A stretch of 13,804 bases of DNA from JBBSEZ01 sp038239195. Its GTDB lineage: Bacteria > Planctomycetota > Planctomycetia > Gemmatales > Gemmataceae. A program made the translations under genes and the position numbers. Below are positions 7,632 to 13,804 of this stretch, one piece after another. The stretch's first letter is position 1. Every line of letters begins with the position of its first letter. The notes beneath the pieces were generated by a model. That model was not told where the DNA came from, made no database searches, and was given only the letters and a program-made list of their open reading frames with translations. Where the stretch lies: contig JBBSEZ010000266.1 in the NCBI GenBank assembly GCA_038239195.1, positions 1-13,804 of the forward strand, written 5' to 3'.

Positions 7632-7644
7632 GGGAGTGCCGTGC

Positions 7645-8262
7645 TCACCCTTTTCGCTCTTCCATCAGGCGAGCGATGGCCTCGGCATCTTCTCCGCCCT
7701 GTTCCCGCAAGGCGCGGACGATCTTCTCCCGCCGCTCCGCCGGATGGTTCTGGCTGAGCTTCCACTTGCCCTCGAGGGCCTCGATCTCGATGCGAAAGCC
7801 GACGATCCCGCCCAGCATCCGGTCGAGGTAGTCGTTTCGCTCGCCGAGCTGCCACGGGCGCGGCCTCGACGCCTCGTAGGCCTCGACGGTGGAGCGGACG
7901 ATCTCGAGCAGGGCATCGCGGTCGTGGACGGCCCGGAAAACGCCGGTGGCGTGGGCCGCGACGTAGTTCCAGGTGGGGACAACGTTCTCGGCCTCGTACC
8001 AGGCCGGCGACACGTAGGCGTGCGGGCCCGAGAAGACGGCGAGGACGCGCTGGCCGTCGGCGTGGCGCCACTGCGGGTTGGCCCGGGCCACGTGCCCGAC
8101 GAGGGCGCCGAGGGGAGGGCCTTGCCGGTCCAGCAGCAAGGGCAGGTGGCTGGCGAAAGGGGCACCTTCCCCCGGCGAGCAGAGCAGCGCGAAGCTGTGC
8201 CCCTCGATGAAGCGGTGCAGCGTGGTGAGGTCGGGCTCTTGGAAGGCCGCGGGGACGTACAT
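7645..8262 (-). CDS. paiB: PaiB-family FMN-binding protein (annotated as negative transcriptional regulator)
   Basis: A 205-residue protein matching the PaiB family over its full length. It begins MYVPAAFQEPD as family members do. Conserved blocks follow: SHLPLLLD (38-45), HVARANPQW (57-65), VFSGPHAYVSPAWY (76-89), VPTWNYVAAHATG (95-107) and GKWKLSQN (165-172). These form the split-barrel flavin-binding fold. PaiB of Bacillus was described as a repressor of sporulation and protease genes, but the fold is that of flavin reductases/pyridoxamine-oxidase-like proteins and many members are probably redox enzymes. No helix-turn-helix is visible. GGAGA (8275-8271) lies 8 bases before the ATG. The frame is open far upstream but into the divergent gene's region with no family residues. 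It stands alone, transcribed away from the large CxxCH protein. Symbol by family resemblance. Confidence 0.92.
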   Translation of the reverse strand: MYVPAAFQEPDLTTLHRFIEGHSFALLCSPGEGAPFASHLPLLLDRQGPPLGALVGHVARANPQWRHADGQRVLAVFSGPHAYVSPAWYEAENVVPTWNYVAAHATGVFRAVHDRDALLEIVRSTVEAYEASRPRPWQLGERNDYLDRMLGGIVGFRIEIEALEGKWKLSQNHPAERREKIVRALREQGGEDAEAIARLMEERKG

Positions 8263-8524
8263 GCGGCAGTTCTCCGGGAGGCGAGTTGGGAGAGGACGGC
8301 GCTCTATGCAACATCCTACGAAGGGCGATACGCGTCGCGCTCCCGGGGTTACGGCCGCGATCGTCCCTTGCAGGTCGCCGGCGGCACCCGGGGGGCTCGG
8401 CGGTGGCCCGCGCCCCTTCTCGAGGGCGCACCCGCGCCAAAATTGCTTGCCGCCCGCCGTCGCCGCTCCGCTATACTGACATTCTCGCCGCTCGCCCGCC
8501 CACCCACCCGGAGCCTCCCCGACC
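8263..8524. other. Divergent intergenic region (262 bp)
   Basis: It separates the PaiB-like gene (minus) from the CxxCH dehydrogenase-like gene (plus). It holds the plus-strand promoter candidate at 8447-8477 and both ribosome sites. I could not find a convincing promoter for the PaiB-like gene; TAGGAT-like hexamers on the minus strand near 8290 lack a partner -35. Confidence 0.5.
8447..8477 (+). promoter_or_regulatory. Probable promoter of the PVC-type CxxCH protein gene
   Basis: TATACT (8472-8477; 5 of 6 to the -10 consensus, preceded by GC) lies 19 bases after TTGCCG (8447-8452). TTGCTT at 8443-8448 is an overlapping alternative at a longer spacing of 23. A start near 8484 gives a leader of about 41 nt, then GGAG (8510-8513) before the ATG at 8525. 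The AT-rich hexamer in very GC-rich surroundings supports it. Confidence 0.5.
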
Positions 8525-11500
8525 ATGAAACCGTGGCCGCGCCTCCTTCTCCTCGGCCTGTGCGCGCTGTTGCCCTTCTCGCCCGCCGGCGCCAAGCTCC
8601 CGCCCGACAAGGCACTCAAGGCCTTCAAGGTCGTCGAGGGCCTGGAGGTCCAGCTCTGGGCTTCCGAACCGCTGTTCGTCAACCCGACCTGCATGGACGT
8701 CGATCACAAGGGTCGTGTCTGGGTCTGCGAGTCGGTCAACTACCGCAACAAGCTGCGCGGCTTTCGCAAGTTCACCCGCCCCGAGGGTGATCGCATCGTC
8801 GTGCTGGAGGACACCAAGGGCACCGGTAGGGCCGACAAGGCGACCACCTTCTACCAGTCCCCCGCCATCCTCGCCCCGCTCGGTATCGCCGTCGCCAAGG
8901 ACCCCGTCGGCCCCGGCTACAAGGTCTTCGTCTGCCAGTCGCCCGACGTCCTCGTCTTCACCGATAGCAAGGGCACCGGCAAGGCCGACGGCCCTCCCAA
9001 GAAGCTGCTCACCGGCTTCGGCGGCTTCGACCACGACCACGGGGTGCATGGCATCCTCATCGGGCCCGACAACAAGCTCTATTTCACCGTCGGCGACACC
9101 GGCGTTCACGGGCTCCAGTCGTCGGACAAGAAGGGCCCCGTCTGGCGCAGCAACCGCATCAACGTCCAGGCCGGCACCACCTGGCGCTGCAACCTCGACG
9201 GCACTGGCCTGGAACTGATCGCTCACAACTTCCGCAACCACTACGAGCCGTGCGTCGATAGCTTCGGCACCGTCTTCGTCTCCGACAACGACGACGATGG
9301 CCAGGACGAGACGCGGATCTGCTACGTCATGCCCGGCGGAAACTACGGCTACTGGCCGCGCAACCGCGGCGACACTCACTGGCACGAGGAACAGCCCGGC
9401 ATCGTCCCGAAGTTGCTGCGCACCTTCCGCGGCTCGCCGACCGGCATCTGCGTCTACGAGGGAACGCTGCTGCCCAAGAAGTACCAGGGCCAACTCCTCC
9501 ATACCGACGCCAGCCCGCGCCAGTTGCGCTGCTACCATCTGTCCCCCAAGGGGGCGGGGTACGGCATCGAGCGCGAGGACATGGTCGATAGCAGCGACAA
9601 CTGGTTCCGGCCCAGCGACGTCTGCGTGGCGCCCGACGGCAGCGTGCTCGTCGCCGACTGGTACGACCCCGGCGTCGGCGGGCACGGCATGGGCGACATA
9701 GAGCATGGCCGGATCTACCGCGTCGTCCCGAAAGGCGCCAAAACGACGACGCCGAAGGTCGATCTCCGCACCGACAAGGGGCTGATCGAGGCCCTCGCCT
9801 CGCCGGCGCTCTCGGTGCGGGCGATGGCGATGGCCAGGCTCCAGGACATGCCCGCGGCGCAGGCCCGCGCGGCTCTCGAGCCGGCGCTGAAGCAGAAGGA
9901 GAACGTCTGGCTGCGCGCCCGCGCCCTTTGGCAGGCCAGCCGATTCGCGCCTGCGGCCACCTACGAGGCCCTCCTGAGGGACGATCCCGACGCGCGTTTC
10001 CGCATCCTGGCGCTGCGCATCCTCAAGGACCACAAGGGCGTATCGCCGGAGGCGCTGCCCCTCGCGGTGCGCGAGAAGTTGCTCGCCGACCCGTCGGCCG
10101 CGGTGCGCCGCGAGGCGTTGCTGCTGATGCGCGACGCGGAGCCGAAGGCGGCCCGGGCGCTGATCCTGGAGCTGGCGAAGAAGTACGACGGCAAGGACCG
10201 CTTCTACCTCGCCGCCGTCGGCATCGCCGTCGGACACCACAACAAGGAGCGGCGCGAGATCGTGCTGGCCGACTTCGAGAAGTCCTTCCCGTCCTGGGAC
10301 GACAAGGTGGCCGGGCTGATCTGGGAGTTGCGGCCGCCCAGGGTGCTGCCCGTGCTGGCGAAGTACCTGGCCGACGCACGCGTGCCGGCCGACAAGCGGG
10401 CCCGCATCGTGGACATCCTCGCCACCTCCGACGAGAAGGGCGCCGGCGCAGCCGTGCTCGGGCTGCTGAACGGCGAGCAGCCCGCCGAGGTGCGCGAGCG
10501 GGCCATCGAAAACCTCAAACTATTCCTCCCAGGGAAGTGGCAGACGCTCAAGGCGAGCTCCGACTTCGACCGCGCCGTGTTGCCGATGCTGGCGAAGGCC
10601 GAGACGAAGCCGACCGGCCTGGCCCTGATCGGGGCGGCGGGCAAGGCGGAGCTCCTCCCGGCCGTGCGCAAGATCGCCAGCGCCAAAGACGAGAAGGAGC
10701 TGGTGCGCCGGGCCGCCATCCAGGCGCTCGGCAAGCTACCCGCGACCGGTGCCGCGGAGGCGCTCCAGGCCCTCCTGACGACGGAGCTGGCCTCGCTGCG
10801 CTACCATGCGGCGCTGGCCCTGGGCGAGATCGTCCGCAACGTGGAGGGGCCCCCGCGCGGGGCAGCGCTCAAGGCGCTCCAGGAGGTGGTGCGCGAGAGC
10901 AAGCACGAGCTGGCGCTGCGCCAGTCGGCGGTGGCAGGCCTGGCGGCGAGTCGGCCGGGTGCGCTCTGGCTGCTGGAGCTGCGCGCCAAGAAAAACCTCC
11001 CCGAGGCGCTCCAGGACGAGACGGGCCGGCTGTTGCGGAGCAGCGTTTACAAGGACGTCCAGAACAAGGCGATGGTCGCCTTCCCGGCGCCGGGCAAGCT
11101 CAACCCGACGAAGCTGCCGCCCATCGCCGTGCTTGCCTCGCGGCGCGGCAACGCCACGCGCGGCAAGAAGCTGATGGCGGAGAGCCTGAAGGGCAACCTG
11201 GCGTGTCTCAAATGCCACTCGGTGCGGGGGACGGGCGGGCACGTGGGCCCCGACCTGTCGATGATCGGCAAGAAGGCGAGCCGCGAGAACCTGTTCGAGT
11301 CGATCCTCTATCCCAGCAAGGCCATCGCCGACCAGTATCTGACGTGGGTGGTCGAGACCAGGCGCGGGCTGTCGCTGAGCGGGCTGCTCGTCGAGGATGC
11401 GCCGACGCACATTATCCTGCGCGACGCCGAGGGGCGCGACACGCGCGTGGCCCGGAAAGACGTCGAGTCGCGCACCAAGGGCGAGAAGTCGTTGATGCCC

Positions 11501-12064
11501 GAAGACCTCGTCGCCCACATGAGCGCCACCGACCTGGTCGACGTCGTCGAGTACCTGATCGGCCTGACGACGCCGGCGCTGGGCCTGGCCTACTGGCACG
11601 CGGTCGGGCCGTTCGACAACGGCATCGGAATGGAAGGGCTCGACCGGGTGTATCCCCCCGAGAAGGCGATCGACCTCAAGGCCACGTATCCGGGCAAGGG
11701 AGGGAAGGTTGGCTGGCGCACGGTCCGGACCGGTTCCGGGGGTTACGTCGATTTGCAGGCGTACTTCGCCGGCCGAAGCACCAACATCGTGTCCTATCTC
11801 TATCGCGAGATAGACTCCCCCGCCGAGCAGGACGTGACGGTGCTGACGGGGACCGACGACGGCGCCAAGCTCTGGGTCAATGGCGCGCTGGTCTTCGCGA
11901 GCCGGGCGACGCGCGCCGCCGCCCCGGAGCAGGACAGCACCCGCGTGAAGCTGAAGAAGGGCACGAACCGCCTGCTGTTGAAGATCAACAACGGCGACGG
12001 CGCCCACGGCTTCTACTTCGCGATCCTCAGCGAGCAGGAACTGAAGCCGGTCGGGAAGAAGTGA
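8525..12064 (+). CDS. PVC-type heme-binding CxxCH protein (putative membrane-bound dehydrogenase: beta-propeller, HEAT repeats, cytochrome c, C-terminal beta-domain)
   Basis: A 1179-residue exported protein. Residues 1-23 are a signal peptide (cleavage after AGA likely). A six-bladed-propeller-type dehydrogenase domain covers about 24-415, with GLEVQLWASEPLFVNPTCMD, FDHDHGVHGILIGPDNKLYF, DNDDDGQDETRICYVMPGGNYG and VADWYDPGVGGHGMGDIEHGRIYR. Helical HEAT-like repeats run from about 424 to 850. A cytochrome c domain begins near 880 with CLKCH (Cys894, Cys897, His898); Met913 in GPDLSMIG is a candidate distal ligand. A C-terminal beta-sandwich-like domain (about 1020-1175) starts YWHAVGPFDNGIG and contains a TGTDDGAKLWVNG motif, resembling PA14 or sugar-binding modules. 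The architecture is characteristic of planctomycetes and other PVC bacteria; it is thought to be a periplasmic dehydrogenase with substrate unknown. It has its own promoter candidate. No dedicated terminator hairpin precedes the repeat element at 12099. Confidence 0.92.
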   Translation: MKPWPRLLLLGLCALLPFSPAGAKLPPDKALKAFKVVEGLEVQLWASEPLFVNPTCMDVDHKGRVWVCESVNYRNKLRGFRKFTRPEGDRIVVLEDTKGTGRADKATTFYQSPAILAPLGIAVAKDPVGPGYKVFVCQSPDVLVFTDSKGTGKADGPPKKLLTGFGGFDHDHGVHGILIGPDNKLYFTVGDTGVHGLQSSDKKGPVWRSNRINVQAGTTWRCNLDGTGLELIAHNFRNHYEPCVDSFGTVFVSDNDDDGQDETRICYVMPGGNYGYWPRNRGDTHWHEEQPGIVPKLLRTFRGSPTGICVYEGTLLPKKYQGQLLHTDASPRQLRCYHLSPKGAGYGIEREDMVDSSDNWFRPSDVCVAPDGSVLVADWYDPGVGGHGMGDIEHGRIYRVVPKGAKTTTPKVDLRTDKGLIEALASPALSVRAMAMARLQDMPAAQARAALEPALKQKENVWLRARALWQASRFAPAATYEALLRDDPDARFRILALRILKDHKGVSPEALPLAVREKLLADPSAAVRREALLLMRDAEPKAARALILELAKKYDGKDRFYLAAVGIAVGHHNKERREIVLADFEKSFPSWDDKVAGLIWELRPPRVLPVLAKYLADARVPADKRARIVDILATSDEKGAGAAVLGLLNGEQPAEVRERAIENLKLFLPGKWQTLKASSDFDRAVLPMLAKAETKPTGLALIGAAGKAELLPAVRKIASAKDEKELVRRAAIQALGKLPATGAAEALQALLTTELASLRYHAALALGEIVRNVEGPPRGAALKALQEVVRESKHELALRQSAVAGLAASRPGALWLLELRAKKNLPEALQDETGRLLRSSVYKDVQNKAMVAFPAPGKLNPTKLPPIAVLASRRGNATRGKKLMAESLKGNLACLKCHSVRGTGGHVGPDLSMIGKKASRENLFESILYPSKAIADQYLTWVVETRRGLSLSGLLVEDAPTHIILRDAEGRDTRVARKDVESRTKGEKSLMPEDLVAHMSATDLVDVVEYLIGLTTPALGLAYWHAVGPFDNGIGMEGLDRVYPPEKAIDLKATYPGKGGKVGWRTVRTGSGGYVDLQAYFAGRSTNIVSYLYREIDSPAEQDVTVLTGTDDGAKLWVNGALVFASRATRAAAPEQDSTRVKLKKGTNRLLLKINNGDGAHGFYFAILSEQELKPVGKK

Positions 12065-12098
12065 CGCTTGCCCGTTGGCGCGAGTGGGGGAAATCTTT

Positions 12099-12295
12099 CG
12101 GGGCCCCCGGTTAGCGACGCTTCAAAGAAGCGTTGGGGCCGCCACGCTTCTATGAAGCGTCGCTAATTCTACTGTAGTCGGTGCCAAAATGGCAGCCGCG
12201 AAGCCCCTGGGAAACCGCTGAGTCCGCTGCTGACTGGGGGGCTGATTTCCGGGCCACGAGAGCATCCACTACAGTAGAACTAACCGGGGGCCCCG
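12099..12295. mobile_element. MITE-like element with perfect split 28-bp terminal inverted repeats
   Basis: The left end CGGGGCCCCCGGTTAG (12099-12114) is the exact reverse complement of the right end CTAACCGGGGGCCCCG (12280-12295). The next inward blocks, TTCTACTGTAGT (12167-12178) and ACTACAGTAGAA (12268-12279), are also exact reverse complements. On the right the two blocks abut; on the left they are separated by 52 bases (12115-12166). The parsimonious reading is one element with 28-bp inverted ends, interrupted on the left by a second insertion. The core (12179-12267) has no coding capacity but includes a small TGCCA/TGGCA hairpin (12182-12194). No clear target duplication is visible, although CTTT occurs at 12095-12098 and 12299-12302. 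Alternative: a structured RNA forming a three-way junction. Confidence 0.65.
12112..12165. mobile_element. Small palindromic element inserted in the left end of the larger one
   Basis: TTAGCGACGCTTC (12111-12123) and GAAGCGTCGCTAA (12154-12166) are exact reverse complements. Between them a second pair repeats the inner part, so two hairpins arise: ACGCTTC-AAA-GAAGCGT (12117-12133) and ACGCTTC-TAT-GAAGCGT (12144-12160). If the element is 12114-12163 (50 bp), it is flanked by TA at 12112-12113 and 12164-12165, the duplication made by IS630/Tc1-mariner-type insertion. Comparison with the intact right end predicts G at 12166 where A is seen, one substitution. A REP-like double hairpin is the alternative. 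Confidence 0.55.
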
Positions 12296-12318
12296 GAACT
12301 TTGGCCTCGCCCGTTCGC

Positions 12319-12336
12319 GCGAAACGGCAAGCAAGA
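12319..12336 (+). repeat. 18-bp intergenic repeat, copy 2
   Basis: GCGAAACGGCAAGCAAGA differs from copy 1 (2671-2688) only at position 9. Here the left part overlaps a palindrome, TTCGCGCGAA (12314-12323), flanked by CCG and CGG. GGCC lies on both sides (12303-12306 and 12337-12340). Confidence 0.6.
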
Positions 12337-12472
12337 GGCCCCTCGCCGCGCCCCCTTGGCACATCAGTTGCTCTGTTTTCACTCCGATGCCGTCCTTGCC
12401 CGATCCGCGGGGGCGCGGGCGCGGGCGGCCGATCCCGAAACTCGATGACGTTCTCTCTCCGCGCCCCCGTTC

Positions 12473-12481
12473 AGGAAGGAG
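12473..12481 (+). promoter_or_regulatory. Ribosome binding site fixing the EF-hand protein start
   Basis: AGGAAGGAG ends one base before an ATG at 12483 and 7 bases before the ATG at 12489. The spacing selects 12489 as the start. Confidence 0.7.
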
Positions 12482-12488
12482 CATGCTC

Positions 12489-13175
12489 ATGGTGCGCTCG
12501 CTCTTCGCCGTGGCGCCGGTGCTGGCGCTTTTGGTGGGGGCCCTCGTGGCCGAGGACCGGAAGGACAAGACGGACGATCCGCTGCCGAAACCGAAGAAGA
12601 AGGTCGCCCACCCGCACGCCCGGGACGTGGAAGAGTTTTTGAAAGAACACGACAAGGACAAGGACGGCTACCTGACCCGCGAAGAGCTCCCCGAGCGCTT
12701 CCGGCACGCCTTCGACCGGCTCGACGTCAACAAGGACGGGAAGCTCAGCCGGGACGAGTTTCTCCGCGGCTGGGCACACTTGCAGGCTCGCCGTCGCACC
12801 GCCGACGTGGTCCACCTTTTGGTGGAGATGAGCGACAGCGACCCGGCCTCGCTGGAGGAGCTCCAACACCTGTACGACACGTTGCGCAAGCTGGACAAGA
12901 ACAAGGACGGGAAGATCGACGCGGGCGAACTGAAGGCCGCGCGCACGCGGATCGTCAAGGAGCGGGTGGACAACCTGTTCAAGGAGCTCGATGCCAACAA
13001 GGACGGGAAGATCAGCCGGGAGGAGGCGCGCGGGTGGGTCAAGAGGCACTTCGATGAGCTGGACGCCAACAAGGACGGCTTCGTCGACCGCGCCGAGCTC
13101 CTGAAGGCGGCTTCGGAAAGGCCGGTTCGGCGAACGGAGAAGAAAGGCCCCAGGGAGAAGCGGGAGCCCAAGTGA
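12489..13175 (+). CDS. Exported EF-hand calcium-binding protein with five canonical loops
   Basis: A 228-residue protein. Residues 1-21 form a signal peptide (MVRSLFAVAPVLALLVGALVA), followed by a Lys/Asp/Pro-rich linker. Five 12-residue EF-hand loops with all calcium-liganding positions filled lie at 55-66 (DKDKDGYLTREE), 79-90 (DVNKDGKLSRDE), 136-147 (DKNKDGKIDAGE), 168-179 (DANKDGKISREE) and 192-203 (DANKDGFVDRAE). Spacings are 24, 57, 32 and 24 residues; the 57-residue gap holds SDSDPASLEELQ (about 115-126), which may be a decayed sixth loop. The tail is strongly basic. At DNA level the 15-base AACAAGGACGGGAAG recurs verbatim at 12729, 12900 and 12996, showing recent internal duplication or constraint. 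It probably binds calcium outside the cytoplasm; partner unknown. The ATG at 12489 was preferred over 12483 and an upstream 12387 start because of the ribosome site. The next gene follows after 32 bp. Confidence 0.9.
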   Translation: MVRSLFAVAPVLALLVGALVAEDRKDKTDDPLPKPKKKVAHPHARDVEEFLKEHDKDKDGYLTREELPERFRHAFDRLDVNKDGKLSRDEFLRGWAHLQARRRTADVVHLLVEMSDSDPASLEELQHLYDTLRKLDKNKDGKIDAGELKAARTRIVKERVDNLFKELDANKDGKISREEARGWVKRHFDELDANKDGFVDRAELLKAASERPVRRTEKKGPREKREPK

Positions 13176-13196
13176 AGGCCCTTGTCCAGGAACGAA

Positions 13197-13201
13197 AGGA
13201 G
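13197..13201 (+). promoter_or_regulatory. Ribosome binding site fixing the DUF4214-like protein start
   Basis: AGGAG lies 6 bases before the ATG at 13208. A nearer ATG at 13202 touches it and a GTG at 13172 precedes it, so 13208 is the best start. Confidence 0.7.
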
Positions 13202-13207
13202 ATGACC

Positions 13208-13711
13208 ATGCGACGATTCTTCATCGCCGCCTTGCTCGGCGCCCTGCTCGTGACCACGCCCGGGGCTGCCCACCCCGAATACGTGCCTGACAACACCGCG
13301 CTGGTCGATGGCTGGTACGTGCGCTACCTGGGCCGCAACGCCGAGCTCGGCGCCAGCGGTTGGGTCAATACCCTCAACGCCGGCAACTCCCCCGCCTCCG
13401 TGCTGGCCGGGATCGTGGGGAGCGACGAATACTACCAGCGCGCGGGCAACACACCGGCGGGGTTCGTCGCGACCGCATTCCGGGCCATGACCGGCCGCTC
13501 GCCCACCCTCGGGGAGCAGAGGTTCTGGGTGGACCGCCTCTACCGGAGCAACGCCACCGACGTCGCTTACGAGATGTTGCTGCGCTACCCGCACGGGCTC
13601 GACGCCGTGGCCCCGCGCCCGGCTGCCCCTCCGGTTTACGAGTACCGCAGGCCCCTGGAGCGCCACCGCGACTGGGACCACCGCGATCGGGAGCGCCGCG
13701 ACCGCCCGTGA
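13208..13711 (+). CDS. Exported DUF4214-like protein with two repeats
   Basis: A 167-residue protein. Residues 1-21 are a signal peptide (MRRFFIAALLGALLVTTPGAA). Two similar helical repeats of the DUF4214 type follow: about 32-78 (LVDGWYVRYLGRNAELGASGWVNTL, ending GSDEYYQ) and about 85-130 (FVATAFRAMTGRSPTLGEQRFWVDRL). Each has the (Y/M)xGRxP/A-type turn and a following Trp. The C-terminus is low complexity and rich in Arg/Asp/His (RHRDWDHRDRERRDRP). DUF4214 domains are found in exported and surface-linked proteins, sometimes with calcium-binding repeats; their role is not settled. It lies 32 bp behind the EF-hand gene and is closed by a strong hairpin, so the two are likely co-transcribed. 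The longer GTG start at 13172, which overlaps the previous stop, lacks a signal-like beginning and was not chosen. Confidence 0.82.
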   Translation: MRRFFIAALLGALLVTTPGAAHPEYVPDNTALVDGWYVRYLGRNAELGASGWVNTLNAGNSPASVLAGIVGSDEYYQRAGNTPAGFVATAFRAMTGRSPTLGEQRFWVDRLYRSNATDVAYEMLLRYPHGLDAVAPRPAAPPVYEYRRPLERHRDWDHRDRERRDRP

Positions 13712-13727
13712 TCGCCGCCATCCTGGC

Positions 13728-13761
13728 GAGCAACGACCCGCTCCAACGCGGGTCGTTGCTC
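13728..13761 (+). terminator. Strong hairpin terminator candidate after the DUF4214-like gene
   Basis: GAGCAACGACCCGC (13728-13741) pairs perfectly with GCGGGTCGTTGCTC (13748-13761) around a 6-base loop, 17 bases after the stop. GGCG/CGCC may extend it over a bulge. Only a short ATT follows, so it is a strong stem with a weak U-tract. It closes the EF-hand/DUF4214 block. Beyond it (13762-13804) I see only GC-rich inverted fragments. Confidence 0.7.
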
Positions 13762-13804
13762 ATTCGCCCAGAAGGAGGCCGGTCGCGCCGGCCCTCGGCC
13801 GGCG

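Larger units (their letters stand above)
7336..7644. other. 309-bp non-coding gap between paiB-like and coiled-coil genes
   Basis: No gene is supported here; open frames on both strands lack ribosome sites and recognisable residues. It contains the ribosome site (7344-7350) and probable promoter (7437-7466) of the coiled-coil gene. It also holds a 14-bp palindrome (7618-7631) just past the PaiB stop. I see nothing else in 7470-7615. Confidence 0.6.
12065..12488. other. 424-bp non-coding region with nested repeats
   Basis: No gene is supported. It contains the nested inverted-repeat element (12099-12295), a palindrome-containing copy of the 18-bp repeat (12319-12336), and a GC-rich stretch (12395-12430). 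The leader of the EF-hand gene follows. TTGGCA at 12356-12361 resembles a -35 box, but no good -10 follows at the right distance. Confidence 0.7.

Noticed and set aside
8471..10240. 589-codon open frame on the minus strand opposite the CxxCH protein
   Set aside because: It is the antisense of a clearly recognised gene. Its residues are Ala/Gly/Val/Arg-rich without domains, and it arises from high GC at third codon positions.
9928..12114. 728-codon plus-strand frame inside the CxxCH protein gene
   Set aside because: It is Arg/Gly/Pro/Ala-rich, lacks any family motif and lies in another frame of a well-supported gene.
12099..12295. Simple rho-independent terminator for the CxxCH gene
   Set aside because: The outer stem is strong, but the arms are about 165 bases apart and no U-run follows; the nested architecture fits an inserted element better, though it could still stop transcription.
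12387..12488. Earlier start of the EF-hand protein at 12387
   Set aside because: The added residues are Pro/Arg-rich and would bury the signal peptide; the ribosome site points to 12489.
12729..13078. Repeated AACAAGGACGG units as a possible tandem-repeat or CRISPR-like array
   Set aside because: The spacings (171, 96 and 72 bases) are multiples of three and correspond to EF-hand loops in a coding frame.
13172..13207. Earlier GTG start for the DUF4214-like protein, overlapping the EF-hand stop
   Set aside because: The overlap looks like translational coupling, but AGGAG sits correctly for the ATG at 13208, where the signal peptide begins.

Overview
The window looks like chromosomal DNA of a planctomycete, most likely a high-GC member of the Gemmatales/Isosphaerales. 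The evidence is gene content rather than a marker gene. There is a secreted DUF1549/DUF1553 (PSCyt2/PSD1) cytochrome-like protein paired with a Tat-type DUF1501 protein, and a very large 'PVC-type heme-binding CxxCH' dehydrogenase-like protein. An EF-hand protein and a DUF4214-like exported protein are also present. GC content and third-codon-position GC are very high, so long antisense open frames are common and were discarded. No rRNA, tRNA, CRISPR array or transposase gene was seen.

Layout. Bases 1-226 hold no gene I can support, only a hairpin at the very edge and a possible promoter. A plus-strand block follows: DUF1549/DUF1553 protein (227-2665), DUF1501 protein (2723-4066) and an MHS-type MFS transporter (4116-5444), with gaps of 57 and 49 bp, probably one operon. 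A minus-strand block converges on it. Read in transcription order it is a PaiB-type FMN-binding protein (8262-7645), a membrane-anchored coiled-coil protein of unknown function resembling DUF4337 (7335-5977), and a stand-alone response-regulator receiver (5867-5487). The last two are separated by about 109 bp almost filled by a long-range perfect 12-bp inverted repeat. Divergent from paiB is the 1179-residue beta-propeller/HEAT/cytochrome c protein (8525-12064). After it comes a 424-bp non-coding stretch. Last is a two-gene block, a five-EF-hand exported protein (12489-13175) and a DUF4214-like exported protein (13208-13711), closed by a strong 14-bp-stem hairpin (13728-13761).

How the genes may work together. 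The first two genes and the large CxxCH protein are all exported, cytochrome-like or metalloenzyme-like families that planctomycetes carry in many copies. They are thought to act in the periplasm on unknown, possibly polysaccharide-related or redox substrates. The transporter behind them may import a product, but its substrate cannot be read from the sequence. The receiver and the coiled-coil membrane protein may form a small signalling unit; this is inference.

The most unusual DNA is the non-coding stretch at 12099-12295. It is an insertion-like element with perfect 16 + 12 bp terminal inverted repeats. Its left arm is split by a second, smaller palindromic element of about 50 bp flanked by TA dinucleotides, that is, a nested pair of non-autonomous (MITE-like) elements. 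Just beyond it is one of two copies of an 18-bp intergenic repeat (GCGAAACGRCAAGCAAGA); the other copy is at 2671-2688.
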